The translations under genes were made by a program, and so were the position numbers. DNA of 64,000 bases, taken from assembly GCA_945860705.1 (NCBI GenBank), contig CAMART010000005.1:1-64000 (forward strand), written 5' to 3'. This document shows positions 9,304 to 18,362 of the stretch, piece by piece (positions within the stretch are counted from its first letter, which is position 1; each line of letters opens with the position of its first letter). The DNA is from Chitinophaga pinensis (GTDB taxonomy: Bacteria; Bacteroidota; Bacteroidia; Chitinophagales; CAMDFR01). The notes under the pieces were generated by a model. It saw only the letters and a list, made by a program, of their open reading frames with translations, had not been told where the DNA came from and did no database searches.

Positions 9304-10746
9304 TCAATATTTGATGCATACATTTTTTGGTTCTGTAAAAAAACGCAAGGCTTCCCAGCCACCTTCTCTACCTACTCCACTAGATTTTACTCCGCCAAAC
9401 GGGGTGCGTAAATCACGTAGTAGCCAGCAGTTGACCCATACTATACCACTCTCTATTCTTTCAGCCACTCGATGTGCTTTTTGCAAATTATTTGTCCAGA
9501 TGCTCGATGCCAATCCATATTCAGTGCTATTTGCCATAGTCAATACTTCTTCTTCTGTATCAAATGGAGTGATAGTCACTACAGGTCCAAATATCTCTTC
9601 CTGATTCGTTCTGCATCTATAATCAAGATTTTCTATGATGGTCGGCTCTACAAAATAACCCTCTCTACATCGCTCATCATTTGGTATAAATTTATTTCCT
9701 CCAAATAAAATATTCCCTCCTTCTTCTTTAGCAAGTTGTATGTATGAAAGTATTTTTTCTTGATGTGCTTTACTTACTACTGCACCTATGTTCACATCTG
9801 TGAGTGGGTCGCCTATTTTTAGTTGACTTACTTTTTCTACAAATGCATTTTTAAATTTTTCGTAAATACTTTTTTGTACAAATATTCTAGAACCACACAA
9901 ACATATCTGACCTTGATTTGCAAATGAACTATGCACAGTAGTTTTGAGCATAGCATCAAAATCACAATCTTCAAATATGATATTCGGATTTTTTCCACCT
10001 AGCTCTAGTGATAGTTTTTTAAACATTGGTGCAGCAATACTTGCTATGTTTTTACCTGTACTAGTGCCACCAGTAAATGATATGGCTTTTATTTTTGGAT
10101 GAGATACTATAGCACTACCTACGTTTGGACCTGTGCCATGTAGTATATTCAATACCCCTGCAGGCAAGCCTGCTTCTATGCATATTTCTGATAGTAAGTA
10201 GGCGGTCATAGGGGTGATTTCACTTGGCTTAGCCACTACACAGTTTCCGGTAGCTAATGCAGGAGCTATTTTCCAAGTAAATAAATACAAAGGTAAATTC
10301 CAAGGAGAGATACAGCCTACTACGCCTATTGGTCTGCGAAGGGTATAGTTGATAGCTGTCTGTTCCATAAAGTGACTCTCACTTGCAAAATGCTCTATCG
10401 CCGTTGCAAAAAAATGAAAATTATCTACAGCTCTAGGTATATCTACGCTAGATGCAAGTTTCAGAGGTTTGCCATTGTCTACGCTCTCTGCTTTTGCCAG
10501 TTCGGGCAGTTTTTTTTCTATCAGTTCAGATATTTTTCTTAGGTATTTAGAGCGTTCCAGATTACTCAGGTTGCTCCATATAGGAAATGCTTTTGTTGCA
10601 GCATCTACTGCTAGTTGCACATCGGCATCTACGCTATCAGGTATTTGTGTATATACTTTGCCTGTTGCAGGCTCGTAGCCATCTATGTATTTATTATTTG
10701 TAGGAGCTGCCAAAGCTCCATTTATATAGTTTTTTAGTATTATCAT
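9304..10746 (-). CDS. NAD(P)-dependent aldehyde dehydrogenase (ALDH8/hydroxymuconic semialdehyde type)
   Basis: A 480-residue aldehyde dehydrogenase oxidising an aldehyde to a carboxylate. The catalytic set is complete: Asn150 (SPWNLPL), Lys173 (KPSE), Glu248 (LELGGKNPN) and Cys282 (NQGQICLCGSR). The WNLPLYLFTWKIAPALATGN and C-terminal GGVKSSGVGREGG segments resemble 2-aminomuconate/2-hydroxymuconate semialdehyde dehydrogenases and human ALDH8A1, which act in kynurenine or aromatic breakdown. No other gene of those pathways is in the window, so the substrate is only suggested. The gene is divergent from uppS. Confidence 0.9.
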   Translation of the reverse strand: MIILKNYINGALAAPTNNKYIDGYEPATGKVYTQIPDSVDADVQLAVDAATKAFPIWSNLSNLERSKYLRKISELIEKKLPELAKAESVDNGKPLKLASSVDIPRAVDNFHFFATAIEHFASESHFMEQTAINYTLRRPIGVVGCISPWNLPLYLFTWKIAPALATGNCVVAKPSEITPMTAYLLSEICIEAGLPAGVLNILHGTGPNVGSAIVSHPKIKAISFTGGTSTGKNIASIAAPMFKKLSLELGGKNPNIIFEDCDFDAMLKTTVHSSFANQGQICLCGSRIFVQKSIYEKFKNAFVEKVSQLKIGDPLTDVNIGAVVSKAHQEKILSYIQLAKEEGGNILFGGNKFIPNDERCREGYFVEPTIIENLDYRCRTNQEEIFGPVVTITPFDTEEEVLTMANSTEYGLASSIWTNNLQKAHRVAERIESGIVWVNCWLLRDLRTPFGGVKSSGVGREGGWEALRFFTEPKNVCIKY

Positions 10747-10880
10747 AATAGTGTAAAACTAAGGAAGAATTCATAAATCTATTCATAAATTAAGCATTAT
10801 ACCCATTCAAGATTAACAAATTTTATTCGTTAACAAAACTTAATTCTTTGACTTATAGTGTAAAATGCCGATAGATTTCC

Positions 10881-10889
10881 TATTTTTGC
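10881..10889 (+). promoter_or_regulatory. -7 promoter element before uppS
   Basis: TATTTTTGC matches TAnnTTTGY, 26 bases before the uppS start codon. No TTG lies at the normal -33 spacing, so the promoter is either weak or activator-dependent. It would drive the envelope operon. Confidence 0.45.
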
Positions 10890-10915
10890 CCTCTTTATAA
10901 GATTTTGATAAATTT

Positions 10916-11671
10916 ATGTCCTTAAAAGATAAGATAGACTTAAACAGATTGCCAAGCCATATAGCCATCATCATGGATGGAAATGGTCGTTGGGCAAAGG
11001 AAAAAGGCAAGAACCGTATCTTTGGACATAGCAATGGTGTAGAAAGTGTGCGTCAAGTTTCTGAATGTTGTGCTGAACTAGGTGTAAAACATATGACTCT
11101 TTATGCATTTTCTACAGAAAATTGGAATAGACCAAAACTAGAAGTAGTGGCACTTATGGAGCTACTTGTGATGACAATTCGTAAAGAAACTAAAACTTTG
11201 ATGGAGAATAATATACGCCTCAAAGCCATAGGAAACCTCAATACATTGCCATCTAGATGCTATAATGAATTGATGGAGAGTATTGAAATCACTAAAAATA
11301 ATACTCGTATGGAATTAGTGCTAGCACTAAGTTATAGCGGAAGAGACGAGATTATTCAAACTACTAAAAAACTAGCTACACAAGTAGCTAATGGAGAGCT
11401 CAATACAGAAGATATATCAGAGGAGTTGTTTAGTAGTCATCTTTTTACGCACGATATGCCTGACCCAGAGCTCCTCATCAGAACTAGTGGTGAACACAGA
11501 ATTAGCAATTTTTTGCTTTGGCAACTAGCCTATACAGAGTTTTATTTTACAGAAAAATATTGGCCGGAGTTTAGAAAAGAAGATGTATACGAAGCAATTA
11601 TCAATTACCAAAATAGAGAAAGAAGATTTGGCAAAACCAGCGAGCAAGTTTCAACTGGAGATGCAAAGTAA
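10916..11671 (+). CDS. uppS: Isoprenyl (undecaprenyl) diphosphate synthase
   Basis: Cis-prenyltransferase that elongates farnesyl diphosphate with isopentenyl units to undecaprenyl diphosphate, the lipid carrier for peptidoglycan and surface polysaccharides. The 251-residue protein shows the catalytic Asp21 in IIMDGNGRWA, the FGHSNG motif, the YAFSTENWNRP helix and the C-terminal DPELLIRTSGEHRISNFLLW segment that binds the homoallylic diphosphate. It is the first gene of a rightward operon with bamA 2 bases downstream, a gene order conserved in many Bacteroidota. Confidence 0.96.
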   Translation: MSLKDKIDLNRLPSHIAIIMDGNGRWAKEKGKNRIFGHSNGVESVRQVSECCAELGVKHMTLYAFSTENWNRPKLEVVALMELLVMTIRKETKTLMENNIRLKAIGNLNTLPSRCYNELMESIEITKNNTRMELVLALSYSGRDEIIQTTKKLATQVANGELNTEDISEELFSSHLFTHDMPDPELLIRTSGEHRISNFLLWQLAYTEFYFTEKYWPEFRKEDVYEAIINYQNRERRFGKTSEQVSTGDAK

Positions 11672-11673
11672 TT

Positions 11674-14313
11674 ATGAGAAAAAATAACAAGAAATACTTA
11701 CTAATATTAGTATCAATACTTTGTATAAGCACAAAGATATGGGCACAGGAGCCTAGTACGATAGATTACCTTTCACCCAAAGAATATGAAATAGGTACGA
11801 TAGACGTACAAGGTACGCAGTACTTAGACAAAAGCGTTTTGAAATCTATCTCTGGATTGAGACCAGGTATGAAAATAAATATACCAAGCGAAGATATATC
11901 TACAGCTATCAAAAATCTTTGGGATCAAAAACTTTTTGCAAAAGTTGATATCATACTTGATAGAACTGTTGGTAATACTGCTTTCTTAATTATTAAATTA
12001 GAAGAACGTCCTAGGCTTTCTAGATATATTTTCAAAGGTATTAAAGGTACAGATGTAGAAGAGCTAAGAAAAAAACTCAATCTAACATCTGGGCAAATAA
12101 TCACAGAAAATCTAAAATTCACATCCGCTAAAATTGTAAAAGATTATTTCTATGATAAAGGATTTTTAGGTGCTACTGTAGATATGGTAGAAGAAACCGA
12201 TTCTACATTTAGAGTAAATAGTAGAAAAATTGTTATCAATGTAAATAAAGGTGAAAAAGTAAAAATAAATGCGGTAAATTTTCATGGAAATGAAAGTGTA
12301 AGTCAAAGTAAACTCATGCGTCAAATGAAAGATACGCGTGAAAAACTAAAATTTGATATAGGCGAAATGCTCCGTGCAAAAGCCAATAGAAAAGACCCAA
12401 GAAAATACAGTTTTGCTCGAATGCTCGCTAATATTTCTCCTACTTATATTTTTGAATATATAGATAGATATGCCAATCTCAATTTTTTGAAAACTTCTAA
12501 ATTTGATAAAAACGACTACGAAAAAGATAAAGAGAAATTAATCACGATGTACAATAATCTTGGTTATAGAGATGCTAGAATTGTGAAAGATAGCGTGTAT
12601 TTAAAAGATGCAGCTAATATGAATATAGATATTTATATAGAAGAAGGAAGACAATATTACTTAAGAAATATTTTCTGGAAAGGCAATCAAAAGTATAATG
12701 ACTCTACCCTCAATTATACTCTCAATATCAAAAAAGGGACTATTTATGACCAAGCATTGCTAGACCAAAAACTTCAAATGAGTCAATCTGGAAATGACGT
12801 GAGTTCACTTTATATGGATGATGGATATTTATTCTTCCAAGTAAACCCAACAGAGGTGTTAGTAGAAAATGATTCTGTAGACCTAGAAATGAGAATGTTT
12901 GAAGGGGCACAAGCTACAATCAATAAAATAACAATTAGTGGCAATACTAAAACCAATGAACATGTTATTAGAAGAGAACTTCGTATTATTCCTGGAGATA
13001 AATTTAGTCGTGCAGATTTGATTCGTTCACAAAGAGAAATTTCTCAGTTAGGTTATTTTGATCCAGAACAAATAGAAATAGTACCAATACCTAATCCTGA
13101 AAATGGAACAGTAGATATCGAGTTTAAAGTGGTAGAAAAACCTAGTGATCAGTTAGAATTAAGTGCTGGTTGGGGTGGTAGAGGCAATGGTATCGTAGGT
13201 ACAGCTGGGGTTTCTTTCACCAATTTCTCTATTAAAAATATCTTCAAAAAAGAAGCATGGGCGCCACTTCCTACAGGTGATGGACAAAAGCTTTCACTCA
13301 GAGTACAGTCAAATGGTAAAGTTTATCAATCTTATAACTTCTCTTTTACAGAGCCGTGGTTAGGAGGTAAAAAACCAAACTCGCTATCACTTTCATTTTC
13401 TAGAACACACTTTAATAATGTAGACCCTACATCTAGAAAAGTAGATGGTTGGATTCGAACTACAAGTGCTACTATTGCATATGGTACCCGTCTCAAATGG
13501 CCAGATGATTATTTCACTTTTGTACCGTCTATCAATTATCAATTATACGGACTGAAAAACTGGACTACCAATAGTTTCTTATTCTCAGATGGATATTCTC
13601 ACAACTTAAATATCAATTTAGCTCTATCTAGAAACTCAATTGACCAACCGATATATCCTAGAAGAGGAGCTAACTTAGAAGCTTCAGTACAGTTTACACT
13701 TCCATATTCTCTTATGTTTAAATCTAGAAAACTAGATTATGAAAACAATGACTTACCTGCCAACCAAAGATATAAATGGCTAGAATACAATAAATGGAAA
13801 CTGAAAATAGATTGGTATGCGCCACTTTCAAAAAATCAAAAATTAGTTTTCAGAGCTACTGCTAAATTTGGATTTATGTTCACGTATAATCAAAAACTTG
13901 GCTTAACACCATTCGAAAGATTCCAAGTTGGGGGAGATGGTATCTCTACTTTCCGATTGACTCCCGTAGATATAATTTCATTGAGAGGTTATGATGTATT
14001 TACAGGTGATAATGGAGCTCCTATATACAATAAATTTAGTATGGAGCTTAGATATCCATTCTCACTCAATCCTTCTGCTACTATATTTGCATTGTTATTT
14101 GCCGAAGGAGGTAATGCTTATAGCGATATCAGAAGATATAACCCACTTAATCTAAAACGCTCTGTGGGTGCGGGTGTGAGGATATTCTTACCGATGTTTG
14201 GATTGCTAGGATTTGACTATGGCATAGGCTTTGATAATACTCCTAATAATGGTACAAACATATTTAGTAAATATGGACGTTTTAGAGTAATACTAGGGTT
14301 TGAGCCAGAATAA
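11674..14313 (+). CDS. bamA: Outer-membrane protein assembly factor BamA
   Basis: Omp85 family protein that inserts beta-barrel proteins into the outer membrane. The 879-residue product has a signal peptide ending near WAQEPS (about residue 25). Several POTRA domains follow (for example IDVQGTQYLDKSVLKSISGL, VNFHGNESVSQSKL and ITISGNTKTNEHVIRRELRI). After SDQLELSAGWGG (about 495) comes the C-terminal barrel, which ends in an aromatic-rich strand (FRVILGFEPE). The barrel includes the RGYD-type lid-loop motif (LRGYDVFTG). It is longer than the approximately 800-residue E. coli protein, as usual in this phylum, and is followed by two periplasmic chaperone genes. Confidence 0.96.
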   Translation: MRKNNKKYLLILVSILCISTKIWAQEPSTIDYLSPKEYEIGTIDVQGTQYLDKSVLKSISGLRPGMKINIPSEDISTAIKNLWDQKLFAKVDIILDRTVGNTAFLIIKLEERPRLSRYIFKGIKGTDVEELRKKLNLTSGQIITENLKFTSAKIVKDYFYDKGFLGATVDMVEETDSTFRVNSRKIVINVNKGEKVKINAVNFHGNESVSQSKLMRQMKDTREKLKFDIGEMLRAKANRKDPRKYSFARMLANISPTYIFEYIDRYANLNFLKTSKFDKNDYEKDKEKLITMYNNLGYRDARIVKDSVYLKDAANMNIDIYIEEGRQYYLRNIFWKGNQKYNDSTLNYTLNIKKGTIYDQALLDQKLQMSQSGNDVSSLYMDDGYLFFQVNPTEVLVENDSVDLEMRMFEGAQATINKITISGNTKTNEHVIRRELRIIPGDKFSRADLIRSQREISQLGYFDPEQIEIVPIPNPENGTVDIEFKVVEKPSDQLELSAGWGGRGNGIVGTAGVSFTNFSIKNIFKKEAWAPLPTGDGQKLSLRVQSNGKVYQSYNFSFTEPWLGGKKPNSLSLSFSRTHFNNVDPTSRKVDGWIRTTSATIAYGTRLKWPDDYFTFVPSINYQLYGLKNWTTNSFLFSDGYSHNLNINLALSRNSIDQPIYPRRGANLEASVQFTLPYSLMFKSRKLDYENNDLPANQRYKWLEYNKWKLKIDWYAPLSKNQKLVFRATAKFGFMFTYNQKLGLTPFERFQVGGDGISTFRLTPVDIISLRGYDVFTGDNGAPIYNKFSMELRYPFSLNPSATIFALLFAEGGNAYSDIRRYNPLNLKRSVGAGVRIFLPMFGLLGFDYGIGFDNTPNNGTNIFSKYGRFRVILGFEPE

Positions 14314-14348
14314 TAAATTAATTGTAAAACAATAAAGAAATAAAACAA

Positions 14349-14861
14349 ATGAAAAAACTAATAGTAGCTGTAGCGCTCATTCTAGGAATAGCTTTACAAT
14401 CAAATGCACAAAAAATAGCTTATGTAGATATGGATTATATCCTCAAAGCAATGCCTGCATACCAAAGAGCTCAAAAATCACTGGATGAAATGTCGGCAAC
14501 ATGGCAAAAAGATGTAGAAACTAAAATGCAAGAAGTGAGCAAAATGTATAATGCTTTTCAAAGCGAGCAAGTATTGCTTACTGAAACCTTGAAACAACAA
14601 AGAATGACTGCAATCGAGAATAAAGAAAAGGAAATCAAGCAATTACAAAAAGATAAGTTTGGTCCAAGTGGCGAGCTTTTCAAAAAAAGACAAGAACTTA
14701 TCAAACCTATTCAAGACCAAGTTTATAACGAAATACAAAAATTAGCGACAGAAAAGAAATATGATTTTATCTTTGACAAAGCAAATGGACCTTATATGCT
14801 TTATGTAAATCCACTTTATGATAAAAGTGATGAAATACTTCAAGGATTAGGTATAAAATAA
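14349..14861 (+). CDS. OmpH/Skp-type periplasmic chaperone, copy 1
   Basis: A 170-residue Skp family protein with a signal peptide (cleavage after QSNAQ, about residue 20), then KIAYVDMDYILKAMPAYQ, the usual first strand and helix of Skp. A long charged coiled coil spans residues about 40-125, and a C-terminal strand pair (YDFIFDKANGPYMLYVNP) closes the trimer body. Such proteins hold unfolded outer-membrane proteins on the way to BamA, encoded 35 bases upstream. A second related gene follows directly, so the pair probably arose by tandem duplication; the two differ clearly in sequence. Confidence 0.9.
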   Translation: MKKLIVAVALILGIALQSNAQKIAYVDMDYILKAMPAYQRAQKSLDEMSATWQKDVETKMQEVSKMYNAFQSEQVLLTETLKQQRMTAIENKEKEIKQLQKDKFGPSGELFKKRQELIKPIQDQVYNEIQKLATEKKYDFIFDKANGPYMLYVNPLYDKSDEILQGLGIK

Positions 14862-14902
14862 TTTATAAAACAAAAAGAATATTAATTAAACAAAAAAAGA
14901 AA

Positions 14903-15412
14903 ATGAAGAAACTAATTTTAGCAATCAGCATCTTGTCTGCTGTAGTGTTTGGTACAGAATTGAAAGCTCAAAAATTTGGTTATGTAAATAGTCAAGAACT
15001 TTTATTAGCTATGCCAGAAACAAAAAAAATGGATACTATGATGGCAAAAAAATCAGAGGAGTACCAATTACAAGTACAAAAAATGTATCAAGAATATCAG
15101 TCAAAAGCAGATAACTATCAAAAGAAAATGGCTGCAGGTGAAATGTCTAAATTGATACAAGAAGCTACAGAAAAAGAATTGGCTACTATGGAAACTAATA
15201 TTAGAGAATTTCAACAAAGTGCTGAAGAAGATTTAGATAAATATCAATCTCAATTAATAGCACCAATTCAAGAAAAAGCATTAAATGCGATTAAAACTGT
15301 TGCAAAAGCAAATGGTTTTTCATATATATTTGATGATGCAAGCGGTGCTATGCTTTATAAGCCAGAAGGTGATGACGTTACGGCTTTAGTTAAAAAACAA
15401 TTAGGTATTTAA
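14903..15412 (+). CDS. OmpH/Skp-type periplasmic chaperone, copy 2
   Basis: A 169-residue Skp family protein with a signal peptide ending at about ELKAQ (residue 22). The first strand reads KFGYVNSQELLLAMPETKKMD, a charged helical arm follows, and the C-terminus is FSYIFDDASGAMLYKPEGDD. Same length and plan as the preceding gene, but the arm is richer in Met and Gln, so clients may differ. Spacing of 41 bases on the left and 18 on the right keeps it in the bamA operon. Confidence 0.9.
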   Translation: MKKLILAISILSAVVFGTELKAQKFGYVNSQELLLAMPETKKMDTMMAKKSEEYQLQVQKMYQEYQSKADNYQKKMAAGEMSKLIQEATEKELATMETNIREFQQSAEEDLDKYQSQLIAPIQEKALNAIKTVAKANGFSYIFDDASGAMLYKPEGDDVTALVKKQLGI

Positions 15413-15430
15413 TTATAAAATTATTGACTT

Positions 15431-16258
15431 GTGAAACATCAAGCAAATCAAGCTATCGGAATATTTGATTCAGGAATTGGCGGCCTTACGGTCGCCAATG
15501 CTATTTCTAAGCATTTGCCTGATGAAGAATTGATTTATTTTGGAGATACCGCCAATATGCCTTATGGTGATAAATCAAAAGACTTGATAAAATCATATGC
15601 GCTTCAGATTACTGATTTTTTATTGAATGTAAAAAAATGCAAAGCAATTGTAATAGCTTGCAATACGGCATCAGCAGCTGCTTATGAATATTTGCGAGAT
15701 GTAAATAAAGGAATCACACCAATCATCAATGTTATAGATCCTATAGTAGAAGCAGTAGTAAACGATAATGATATTCATAAAATAGGTTTGATAGCTACAA
15801 AAACAACTGTAGAAGCAGGTGTATATCAAGAAAAACTTGCTCGAAGAAGACCCGATTTAGCACAAGCATCTATGGCTACACCTCTTCTTGCAAAGATGAT
15901 AGAAGAAGGATTCTACAATGATAATATCAGCCATGCTGTTATAGAAAAATATTTAAATGAGCCTATACTTGAAGGAATAGATGCTCTTATTTTAGGCTGT
16001 ACGCATTATGTGCTCATCAAAGATGAAATAAATACATTTTATGACCATAAAGTTAAATTATTTGATTCTACAGATATCGTTGCATTGAAACTAAAAGGGA
16101 TTTTAGAAAAAGAAAATTTGCTTAACGATAAAAGAGAGAATGAGAATATTTTTTATATCTCAGATATCACTGAAAATTTTAAAGAAAGTGCTAAGATGTT
16201 TTATGGAGAAAATATTAATTTAGAGCTTTACAAAATTTGGGATAAACCAGAAAACTAA
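15431..16258 (+). CDS. murI: Glutamate racemase
   Basis: Makes D-glutamate for peptidoglycan precursors. The 275-residue protein has the FDSGIGGLTV motif (Asp13, Ser14), the first catalytic cysteine Cys77 in ACNTASAAAYEYL and the second in ALILGCTHYVLI (about 188). The start is GTG; the reading frame has no better ATG upstream and this start gives the normal N-terminus. The gene is the last envelope gene of the uppS-bamA-skp-skp-murI operon, an arrangement common in Bacteroidota. Confidence 0.95.
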   Translation: MKHQANQAIGIFDSGIGGLTVANAISKHLPDEELIYFGDTANMPYGDKSKDLIKSYALQITDFLLNVKKCKAIVIACNTASAAAYEYLRDVNKGITPIINVIDPIVEAVVNDNDIHKIGLIATKTTVEAGVYQEKLARRRPDLAQASMATPLLAKMIEEGFYNDNISHAVIEKYLNEPILEGIDALILGCTHYVLIKDEINTFYDHKVKLFDSTDIVALKLKGILEKENLLNDKRENENIFYISDITENFKESAKMFYGENINLELYKIWDKPEN

Positions 16259-16269
16259 ACTTTATACAA

Positions 16270-17457
16270 ATGAAAAAACTATTGTTATTATTCATCATTT
16301 CATCAACTGTTTCCGTATTTTTTGCTCAAGGAATTAGCTTTGAACATGGTACTTTCGATGAAGCACTAAAAAAAGCTAAAGCAGAAAATAAATTATTGTT
16401 TATGGACTGTTATACCACTTGGTGTGGTCCTTGCAAAATGCTCCAAAATAATACTTTTCCAAATGCTGAAGTGGGTACATACTTCAATGAAAATTTTATT
16501 TCTTTTAAAATGGATTGCGAAAAAGGAGAAGGACCTACTATCTGTGGAAGATATGGCGTAAGCGCCTATCCAAGTCTGTTTTTTATAGATGGCGATGGCA
16601 AAGTAGTGCAAAAAACTATGGGTTATAGACCTCCAGAAAGTTTATTGGCTGAAGCAAAAAAAGCGATGGGTGGAAGTACCTCTTTGCTCAATGAATATAA
16701 AAACAAATACAATAGTGGAGAGAAAAACGAAGATGTTCTGAGAGGTTTAGTTACCAATCTTGCAAAGAATGGCGAATCTTTTGATAGTTATTGGAAAGAA
16801 TATTTGGCTTTACAAAAAAGTGAAAATTTATTGAATGATGTGAATGCTAAAATGATTTTTGAATTGACTAATTCTACAAATTCGCCTTCTATAAAGTATT
16901 TCAAAGATTTCAAAAGTTTCTTCATAGATAAATATGGCGCTGAAAGCTATGAAAGAAAACAAGAAAGTATTGTTGCTCGCACTATAAAAGAAGCAACTCA
17001 AAAAAATGACAAATCACTTTTTGCTGATGCAATCAATTTAGTGAAAGCTAATAAAATGTCAAGAGGTGATGAAGTGATAACAAAACAAAGTTTATTTTTT
17101 TATAGTGGAGTAAAAGATATGGTCAACTATGATAAAGTAGCGATGACTTACTTAAAGAAAACTAAAAATCTAGCACCTAATGTTTTTACAGAAATAATGG
17201 GCAACTATATTAGCAATATTGAGAATCCAAAACTTTTGACCAAGGCTATTTCTATATGCAGAAAAAGTGTCAATAAAGAAGATAAATTTTACAATAATAT
17301 TGCCTTGGCAAGTTTGCTATACAAAAATAAAAATCAAGCAGAAGCATTTGCTGTGGCACAATATGCATTGGATTTAGGTAAAAAAGAAGGAGTGAATTAT
17401 TGGCCAGCTCAAGAGCTTATCAATAAAATACAAATTGAACGAGGGTCAAAGAAATAA
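16270..17457 (+). CDS. Exported thioredoxin-fold protein
   Basis: A 395-residue protein with a signal peptide (about residues 1-20). A thioredoxin-like domain follows, with active site W51-C52-G-P-C55 and the cis-Pro segment YPSLFFIDGDG. After residue about 140 there is a predicted all-helical region of TPR-like character (repeated patterns such as NKNQAEAFAVAQYALDLGKK at the end). Such DUF255/thioredoxin_7-like proteins are frequent in Bacteroidota and are thought to act on periplasmic disulfides; the helical part may bind partners. It starts 11 bases after murI and so may share the envelope operon. Confidence 0.82.
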   Translation: MKKLLLLFIISSTVSVFFAQGISFEHGTFDEALKKAKAENKLLFMDCYTTWCGPCKMLQNNTFPNAEVGTYFNENFISFKMDCEKGEGPTICGRYGVSAYPSLFFIDGDGKVVQKTMGYRPPESLLAEAKKAMGGSTSLLNEYKNKYNSGEKNEDVLRGLVTNLAKNGESFDSYWKEYLALQKSENLLNDVNAKMIFELTNSTNSPSIKYFKDFKSFFIDKYGAESYERKQESIVARTIKEATQKNDKSLFADAINLVKANKMSRGDEVITKQSLFFYSGVKDMVNYDKVAMTYLKKTKNLAPNVFTEIMGNYISNIENPKLLTKAISICRKSVNKEDKFYNNIALASLLYKNKNQAEAFAVAQYALDLGKKEGVNYWPAQELINKIQIERGSKK

Positions 17458-17461
17458 TTTA

Positions 17462-17788
17462 CTATAACGAAAAACTTTCACCACAAGCACAAGTTCTACT
17501 AGCATTCGGGTTTTCAAAATAAAAACCTTTGCCATTGAGCCCTTCTGAAAAATCTAATGTAGTATTGACAACATATAAAAAACTACGCAAATCTGTCACT
17601 AGTTTGATGCCTTTGTCTTCAAAGGTTTGGTCATCTGCTTCCATTTTGTTGTCAAATTTAAGGTCATAGCTCAATCCAGAGCATCCACCACCTTTTACGG
17701 AGACTCTTACAAAGTAATCTTCGCTATAATTTTCTTTTTTGAAAACTTCTTCAATTCGTTGTTTAGCTATATCTGATACAAAAAGCAT
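17462..17788 (-). CDS. Iron-sulfur assembly A-type carrier (IscA/SufA/ErpA family)
   Basis: A 108-residue A-type carrier that delivers Fe-S clusters to target enzymes. All three conserved cysteines are visible: Cys36 in GGGCSGLSY, and Cys100 and Cys102 in TCACGESF at the C-terminus. Length and motif spacing are normal. No suf or isc genes are adjacent, so the exact subfamily (ErpA or SufA) cannot be fixed. The gene converges on the thioredoxin-fold gene, with only 4 bases between the stop codons. Confidence 0.93.
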   Translation of the reverse strand: MLFVSDIAKQRIEEVFKKENYSEDYFVRVSVKGGGCSGLSYDLKFDNKMEADDQTFEDKGIKLVTDLRSFLYVVNTTLDFSEGLNGKGFYFENPNASRTCACGESFSL

Positions 17789-17879
17789 GATTCGTTTTAT
17801 TTAGTACAAATTTAAACAAACTTATTATAATTATAGTTTCAAAAAACTTTACGTTCTTTGTGCTAGAAATATAGATACA

Positions 17880-18281
17880 ATGCAAAAAATAGAACATATA
17901 GGAATAGCCGTAGCAAATATAGATGAAGCTGAGGCTCGATATGAAAAATTACTCAATACTAAATCATACAAAAGAGAGGAAGTTGCTAGCGAAAATGTCA
18001 TTACTTCATTTTTTAAAATAGGGGAGAGCAAGATAGAGCTCGTAGCCTCTACTAATGAAGATGGTACTATTGCAAAATATATAGAAAAGAAAGGAGAAGG
18101 TATGCATCATATAGCATATGCTGTAGAAGATATAAATGCCGAAGTAGTACGTATGATTTCTGAAGGATTTCAACCAATATCTAAAGAACCTAAAAAAGGC
18201 GCAGATAATAAAATGGTTTTTTTCTTTCACCCAAAATCAGCAAATGGAGTGCTGGTGGAGTTGTGTCAGGAGATAAAATAG
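17880..18281 (+). CDS. mce: Methylmalonyl-CoA epimerase
   Basis: Interconverts the R and S forms of methylmalonyl-CoA in propionate and odd-chain fatty acid metabolism. The 133-residue vicinal-oxygen-chelate protein shows the metal ligands His6 (EHIGIAV), His76 or His77 (MHHIAYAVED) and a C-terminal Glu (VLVELCQE), with the family motif FFHPKSANGVLVEL. The following step needs a B12-dependent mutase, and a cobalamin adenosyltransferase gene is found about 4.4 kb away (22715-23260). Confidence 0.93.
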   Translation: MQKIEHIGIAVANIDEAEARYEKLLNTKSYKREEVASENVITSFFKIGESKIELVASTNEDGTIAKYIEKKGEGMHHIAYAVEDINAEVVRMISEGFQPISKEPKKGADNKMVFFFHPKSANGVLVELCQEIK

Positions 18282-18282
18282 A

Positions 18283-18362
18283 CGCTAGATTATAGATGCT
18301 AGATTCTAGACAATAGAAAAAACTTTGAACTTTAAACTTTTTACTTTAAACTTTAAACTTTG
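18283..18362. repeat. Low-complexity spacer repeats (CTAGATT and ACTTTAAACTTT)
   Basis: The spacer between mce and the HAD gene consists of CTAGATT-type repeats (18289-18310) followed by tandem ACTTTAAACTTT/ACTTTGAACTT units (18330-18366). The last unit supplies the TTG start codon of the next gene. The same repeat kinds occur near 3155-3310 and 20866-20900. Confidence 0.7.
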